Origin: Begonia masoniana | Lineage: Eukaryota > Streptophyta > Magnoliopsida > Cucurbitales > Begoniaceae | Direction: 5' to 3' | NCBI GenBank assembly: GCA_022432975.1 | Contig: CM039516.1 | Location: forward strand, 35,754,099-35,818,098 | DNA length: 64,000 bases | Part shown: positions 59,435 to 64,000 of the stretch, piece by piece | How positions within the stretch are numbered: the stretch's first letter is position 1 | Layout of the letters: the number at the start of each line of letters is the position of its first letter | Program-made: the position numbers and the translations under genes | The notes under the pieces: model-generated | Told to the model about the DNA's origin: nothing | Database searches by the model: none | Seen by the model: the letters and a program-made list of their open reading frames with translations, nothing else

Positions 59435-59700
59435 CGTCACAATCCCACATCGCTTGGGGAAGTATGTTGAAATGAAACATATGTAAAGAGACCTTCCCAA
59501 GATAGTAAGACGCGTTTTGGAGCATAATTGGTAATGGATCCCATAAGAACTCCAAAGTTAAAAGTGCTACGGCGAGAGTAGTACCAGGTTGGGTGACCGA
59601 CTGGGAAGTCATGGCTAAATAAAGCCGTGAGGGGAGGATATTGGGCTTAGGCCCAATCCCCAGAGCGGACAATATCTTACTGGAAAAATGAGTCGTTACA
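59435..59700 (+). mobile_element. Cassandra-type TRIM LTR (5S rRNA-containing)
   Basis: About 266 bp. It opens CGTCACAATCCCACATCGC, then a 5S-rRNA-like segment, then AAGCCGTGAGGGG, GGGCTTAGGCCCAATCC and AGCGGACAATATCTTAC, and ends GTCGTTACA. This order (ATCCCACATCG, 5S core, CCGTGAGG, GCGGACAATATC) is that of Cassandra LTRs of vascular plants. One LTR only is present, so it is a solo or truncated copy. The first base of the expected TG is C, and its left end overlaps the C LTR terminus GTCACA. Confidence 0.8.
59534..59610 (+). other. 5S rRNA-derived segment within Cassandra LTR
   Basis: GGATCCCATAAGAACTCC, AAAGTTAAAAGTGC, GGCGAGAGTAGTACCAGG and GGGTGACCGACTGGGAAGTC follow the plant 5S rRNA order with a few substitutions (5S has AGTTAAGCGTGC and GGTGACCTCCTGGG). 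It covers the A-box, intermediate element and C-box of the internal Pol III promoter. It is not a functional 5S gene because the 5' third and the 3' end are absent. Confidence 0.85.
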
Positions 59701-60856
59701 TCGTGAGAGTTTAACGTTAGTCATAATGTTATCCTAGCAAATTGAGTTGGAAAGTGGAAATTGGAAAGCAAGAAGGATGGTAGTGTTGTTTGTTTTTGGT
59801 CATTAAGGAAGGGTTTTAGTAATTAAGGAAGGAAATGAAATAAAAAGAGAAAAGTAAAGCAAGGGAAGATTTCAACGTGAGAAGAAGAGTAACCATGGAT
59901 AGTGAGGTTATTTTATAAAAAGAGAAAGTTGGTGGAAAAACATAAAAAGTGGAAATTATAAAATTAATGGTTTAGGTGTAAAAAAAAAAAAGAAAGTGTC
60001 TTCTTCCTCCCTTTTTCCTCCCACGATAGTTGCAGCCCCATTGAAGCTTCTCCTCTCCTCCATTTCATCAATTTTGGTAAGGATTTAAGGTGAGTTTTAT
60101 GGGGTTTTGTAATATTTGTACATTAGGGTTAGTTTTTGAGTGTTTTGTTGAGTTTTTGTGGAGTTTGGTTAGGGTTTGGGAAACCCTAAGTGAGGGGTCC
60201 GAAAATTCCCATTCTTTTGCTAGTTTCTTTCTATTTTTGATGGTTTAAACTTTAGATTGTTAGTTTAGGTTTTTTAGGTAGATAGATTAGAGATTTGATG
60301 GAAGTTGCGAAAAACCGGGTTTGTTGATCAATGTCGCCAGTTCTGTTTTGGTGTAATTCTATCTAGCCATGGTATTTGGTTGCTAAATTTGATTGTTTCA
60401 ATAGATAGTAGATAGGTAAAGGTTTACAGAATGGGTTGGAATGTCTAAATCTGTTGAAAAATGAGTAAGTTATAACCAATTGAAGTTAGGTGATAGAAAT
60501 TGTAGGAAAAATCAGGTTTTAGGCGTTATGTTTTAAAGTTGGCTAAATTTTGCTGTTAGTTTTAGTTGAGGTATTCCTTTTAATTCTAGAGTGTTAATAA
60601 GTGATTGTTAGGTTGACGAGCGAACAGTTAGCGTAGTCGACGTAACTGAATACGTGCGGAGTAACCAGGTAAGTAGAAGTTGTTTGTGATTGTGCCCTTG
60701 GGCCTATACCATGGAATTGTAGGGATTGTTTGATTGTTATTTGTTTGTGTTTTGTTTTGTGTCGAGCATATGTATTGACATGCATCATTGTTTTCGAACT
60801 ACGAAAAATGAGTTTTGAGCATGGTTTTGAACGGTGAGCATGAAACGTATAGAGAT

Positions 60857-61200
60857 AGTGTAGTGTCATCTTTGGAGCTAGACTCGAATGGAAACACATC
60901 CTTGGAGCTGGACTCAAATGTGTGTCTGGTTATAGTGTAGTGTCATCTTTGGAGCTAGACTCAGATGGAAACACATCCTTAGAGCTGGACTCAGATGTGT
61001 GTCTGGGAATAGTGTAGTGTCATCTTTGGAGCTAGACTTGGATGGAAACACATCCTTGGAGCTGGACTCGGATGTGTGTCTGATGATTTTGTAGTGCTAT
61101 CCTTGGAGCTGGACTCGGATGGAAATGCTTCCTTGGAGCTGGACTCGGATGTGTGTCAGGAAATCATGTATGGCCATACTTGGAGCTGGACTCGGATGTG
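60857..61200 (+). repeat. 77-bp tandem array in LTR of D
   Basis: About 4.3 units at a 77-bp step (starts 60857, 60934, 61011, about 61088). Each has two diverged half-units around TTGGAGCT(A/G)GACTCGGATG. It lies between the donor-like and acceptor-like sites. Confidence 0.9.
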
Positions 61201-61989
61201 TCCCTCCGATCTTGCACTATTGGGTCAAAGTGGGGTCATCCTAGATGATATAGGATGTGTACCTACTTGATCCACACCGCTAGGTGATAGATTAACATTA
61301 CGGAAATGAAACGAGAATAACAGAGCGAGTAGAAACTGCATATGTTAGGGGTTTGAGCATGCATTGGTTTGAATTTCATTATTCCCTACTTCCTAAGCAT
61401 TAGGCTTACATTTTGTGTTATGTGGTGTAGGTGACGACGTGTTTACAAGTGAGCTCCTTGGGGGAGGCCAGGATTAGGGCGCAGTCGGTGATGCACGAAG
61501 CATGCCGGTGCGGGCAGTTGTTGGGGCGTCTCGACCATTGTTGCTAGGAGGTGTGGGTTCTGGTAGTTCAGTTTGTATTTTGTTTTTGAAAATTACGGGA
61601 TATTATAACTCTTTTGGTTGATGTTTTAGGAGTTATTGTATAGATACGTGTTGTTATATTTTGGGTTTATAAAAATTAAACGTTATGCTGCTCGATTTTT
61701 CGTAGAGTAAACGATGTTTGTTTTCAACCGTTTTCACGATTTTGCTGACGCTTTAAAGTCAGGTTTTCGGGATTTTTACGTGTCGGGAAGTGGGAAATGT
61801 CGGGAAAATTTTTGGGTAAATTTTAGGTGTTTTGGTTGTGTGTGATTTGAAGAAAATTAGAAAAAGAAGAAGAGAGGCGCTGCTGGTCGAGGTGGAGGCT
61901 CATGCCAAATCAAGCGCGCGCAGGCACCGGCTGGGAGGCACAGCAGGTGCGTAGTGCGCGCTGCTGGAACGCGCGCAGCGCCCAGCGCC

Positions 61990-62046
61990 GATCGATTGGC
62001 ACTGGTGCGTTTTTGATGAGGCAACCCGAGAGGGTGCCAATCGATC
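61990..62046. repeat. 13-bp inverted repeat with GATCGATT core, LTR of D
   Basis: GATCGATTGGCAC (61990-62002) and GTGCCAATCGATC (62034-62046) pair perfectly across a 31-nt spacer, within a CG-rich segment (61900-62165). Confidence 0.92.
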
Positions 62047-62400
62047 AGCGTAAGCGCGCGAGGTTGCGCACACGTAGAGCACTGCTTTGCGCGGGGTGCG
62101 TGCAGCGGCAGCGTGCACTGCCTGGGCGACGCGCGCACCTAGTGCGTGCACGCGGCGCCCATGGAGGTCCAATCCGAGTTTTTTTTTTAAATTTTCCTAT
62201 TTCAAATATTTTTTAATCCGACCTTTTTTGACATGTTTTGCACGTATTTTACGCACGTTTTCCAACATTTTTTTAGGTTCAAAAAACCTTAAAAATTGAG
62301 TCAAAATTTTATCGAAAATTATTTTAAACTTCATTTTTAATTGTTGGAAAGTTGTGCAAAGTAGCGCACCGAGTCGGGGTGGGTTCGGGGGTGTTACAAG

Positions 62401-62413
62401 TTGTTATCAGAGC
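62401..62413 (+). promoter_or_regulatory. Primer-binding site of D
   Basis: TTGTTATCAGAGC beside the LTR end is the Met-tRNA complement with one mismatch. A donor-like ACT/GTAAGT follows at 62481. Confidence 0.75.
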
Positions 62414-62557
62414 AAAATGGTCGAGTCGTTCAAAGGATTACCCGACAATGCCGGCCGCCATGCAACGTGCTTCATCAACTGTAAGTATTTCTTTTACTTT
62501 TAGTTGGTTTATAACTATGATTAGATCTTTTTGGTCTTGCTCAGGATTAGAAACAGA

Positions 62558-62641
62558 ATGCCGAGAAACCCAGGACAGTCGACAGAGGAACTTGAGGAGT
62601 CAAATAAGCAGCTCAGAGAGTTAATTAATATACAGTCTCAA
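62558..62641 (+). pseudogene. gag start of D, cut after 28 codons
   Basis: ATG CCG AGA AAC begins a short frame ending ...NKQLRELINIQSQ, matching the gag start of E (MPRNP..., NKQLRDLLNVQLQ). The next codon TGA is the first base triplet of the LTR inserted at 62642. No more of D is visible in the window. Confidence 0.75.
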
Positions 62642-63360
62642 TGAAAGAAAAACAATAATAATAATGATGTTCATGATGGTTATAAGTAAAAACTTCAAAG
62701 AAAAAGAAAGAAAACTATGCTGAAATCTTGAATAATTCTTCTCCGCCTTCTGCTTGTCAAAATCGCCGAATCCTCATGAAAATCTCCCTCAATCGCCTCT
62801 GCTGCCATTCATCTTTAGGTCTAATTCTTCCTCTCTCCTCAGATCAATGGTTTAGATTCGTCCTTTTCCCAGATTAACGGTTGATATTAGACAATACAAA
62901 CTTTCCAAATTTATAGCCGATCGATCTCCTGCAATGGCCGATTGATCGGCGACGTTTCTGCCCGAGTAAATCTATTATTTCTTCAGCGTCGATCGATCGC
63001 CAGCAATGAGCGATCGATCGCCTCCTTCTCTGTCTCGTGCATAATTCTTTTCAACAATTCTTCTCTTCAGCCGATCGATCGCAAAGTGATGAGCGATCGA
63101 TCAGCTCCTTCTCTGTTTTCTTTGCTGCCAATTTTGTATTCTTTTCAGGCGATCGATCGCTTAATGAAGGCCGATCGATCGCGTCTTTCTCTGGTTTCTC
63201 AACTCCTCTTCGTCAGCTTCTTCTTTTCTTCCTCTTCCTGTGTTAGGTAAATTTTCTGCACACTTGCACAAAATACATCAAATTCTTCCAAACACTTGAG
63301 ATAAACTTATCAAATCAAGAGTAAAAAGTATAAATAAGTGTCTAAAATACACACTTATCA
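62642..63360 (-). repeat. 3' LTR of an unassigned minus-strand LTR element
   Basis: About 719 bp. On the minus strand it starts TGATAAGTGTGTATTTTAG and ends TTTTTCTTTCA. The adjacent internal side reads CAAGTTTTGGGGTG, a polypurine tract, so this is the 3' LTR of an element whose internal region continues to the right. Four GATCGATC pairs lie at 62916-63183. The lineage is not assigned; it is unlike the chromovirus LTRs here and may be of Tat/Athila type. Confidence 0.65.
62916..63183. repeat. Four GATCGATC dyads at about 75-80-bp steps
   Basis: Pairs begin at 62916 (GCCGATCGATC with GATTGATCGGC), 62990 (CGATCGATCGC with GCGATCGATCG, perfect), 63070 and 63150. Between pairs a CTCCTTCTCTGT-like word recurs, so the block is a degenerate tandem repeat built around the dyads. 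Confidence 0.9.
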
Positions 63361-63803
63361 CACCCCAAAACTTGAATGAAAGTTTGTCCTCAAGCGAACA
63401 AAATGCAGTTCAATTAAAACAAAGATATAATCTCAATTAAATATAGAATGCTCAACATACTACAATGGTAAAACAATCTGAATCAAGGTTTTTGGTAAAT
63501 CGTCTAAGCTTGAAAAATTCATACTAAAAACACCAAGTTTAACACTTTGCAAAAAAAAAAAAAAAACTCATAGTATCGCATGGACAATTGCTTATAAAGA
63601 AATCTTTGTGTGTGTGTGTTTTTATTTTTATTTTCTCCTAATTGTTGGTTCAACTGATGTAGCTACAGGTAAGGGATGCATTCTCATTTCATTCAGGAGT
63701 CACTCTATTCACTCTTATCATTCATCAGCTTTGCCAACTATCCAGCTAATAGCAACTATCCATTAACCAAGATAAAAGTCGATAGGTCTTTAGAAGCTTG
63801 TAA
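63361..63803 (-). other. Internal non-coding region of the last element
   Basis: Begins with the polypurine tract (minus strand CAAGTTTTGGGGTG). It includes an A17 run (63547-63564) and a (TG)n run near 63608. No coding sequence recognised. Confidence 0.5.
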
Positions 63804-64000
63804 TGTAACACCCCTAATACTGTACCCGTATTTCCCGTATAATTTTTCATTTTATACTTTTTACTTTTCTATGCTTTAAATAAAACTTAATGCGGAATCT
63901 AAACCGAAGTTGAAATCGGAATTAAAACTGAAATTTAAAAGCATTTAAAACAAAACCTTTAATAAATAATTAAAACTAAAACATTTAATAAAACTTTTAT
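63804..64000 (-). repeat. LTR end at the window's right edge
   Basis: TGTAACACCCCTAATACTGTACCC followed by AATGCGGAATC resembles the low-coordinate ends of the minus-strand chromovirus LTRs here (TGTAACGCCCCGAG ... GCGGAAATCG). Probably a further nested insertion; cut by the window end. Confidence 0.55.

Larger units (their letters stand above)
25736..59441 (+). mobile_element. C-family LTR (outer), split by the 31-kb E insertion
   Basis: The two pieces are 25736-26069 and 57435-59441, about 2.34 kb in total. It starts TGTAACACCCGGTTTTACGG and ends GGGTCGTCACA, the same termini as the inner C LTR at 27502-29939. The right piece has a donor-like GAG/GTAAGT (57948), a GGCCTACACCGT box, and a GAGCCATTTAGCTC dyad before TGGTGTAG/GTG (58480). 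Flanking pentamers (TGAGA and ATCCC) do not match, so it is not a simple solo LTR. The join to the Cassandra LTR overlaps at GTCACA. Confidence 0.75.
59701..62398 (+). repeat. 5' LTR of element D (E-related)
   Basis: Ends GTTCGGGGGTGTTACA at 62398, next to a primer site, and shares the GCGCACCGAGTCGGGGTGGGTTCGG end with E. The left edge is inferred by length and adjacency to the Cassandra end. It has a donor-like CCAG/GTAAGT (60669), a TTGGGCCTATACCAT box, a 77-bp array (60857-61200), an AGCATTAGGCT dyad, an acceptor-like GGTGTAG/GTG (61429-61430) and a CG-rich block with a 13-bp inverted repeat (61990-62046). Confidence 0.75.

Noticed and set aside
59534..59610. A functional 5S rRNA gene
   Set aside because: Only the middle of 5S is present and it is embedded in Cassandra LTR sequence.
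61857..62216. Arg/Ala-rich frames on both strands
   Set aside because: Stop-poor because of the CG-rich LTR segment of D; no domain.

Overview
This is a flowering-plant (probably eudicot) nuclear window from retrotransposon-rich heterochromatin. I find no convincing intact host gene, tRNA gene or CRISPR array. Nearly everything recognisable is LTR retrotransposon, mostly Ty3/gypsy chromoviruses of Tekay/Del type: gag, CCHC knuckle, D(T/S)GA protease, FIDD-type reverse transcriptase, RNase H, DD35E integrase, GPY/F and a C-terminal chromodomain-like tail, with initiator-Met-tRNA primer sites (TGGTATCAGAG) and long LTRs of 2.2 to 3.8 kb. The species cannot be named from the sequence. Elements are labelled A to F here for convenience.

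Layout. 1-5552: element F, a decayed minus-strand relative of A that runs off the left edge; its RT core is replaced by a foreign LTR-like fragment. 5553-8193: non-coding sequence, then the left part of a probable Ty1/copia LTR. 8194-20094: element A on the plus strand, with an intact 1476-codon gag-pol, target duplication CCCAA and a large 26/27-bp minisatellite in each LTR. 20095-25735: right part of the copia LTR, non-coding sequence, and a degenerate Athila/Tat-like gag fused to integrase. 25736-59441: a four-level nest. A C-family solo LTR contains E (26070-57429, minus, TSD CTCTC). E contains a second C-family solo LTR (27502-29939, TSD ATGAT) in its 3' LTR and, in its RNase H region, B (32888-51992, plus, TSD GTTCT). 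B contains B' (40152-49990, minus, TSD ATTTT) in its own 3' LTR. 59435-59700: a Cassandra-type TRIM LTR with an embedded 5S-rRNA-like segment. 59701-62641: D, the 5' LTR, primer site and first 28 gag codons of an E-related plus-strand element. It is cut at 62642 by the 3' LTR of another minus-strand element, whose internal region continues to a further LTR end at 63804.

How the parts relate. Only A looks able to encode its own proteins; F, E, B and B' carry stops, frameshifts or deletions. The LTRs of A, B, B', C, D, E and F share an architecture despite low overall similarity: a splice-donor-like CAG/GTAAGT followed by a GGCC-YTACACC box, a hypervariable segment that often holds a private tandem array, a short AGC-TTAG-GCT dyad, and an acceptor-like TGTAG/GTG. 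Elements that retain a leader also have a second GTAAGT downstream of the primer site.

Most interesting signals: the birth of a minisatellite inside the A-family LTR; recurrent GC-rich paired hairpins built on GATCGATC or GAACGTTC palindromes in several LTR families, including one homologous site where only the palindrome core differs; and repeated use of a CGG(A/T)AGATG motif in LTR arrays.
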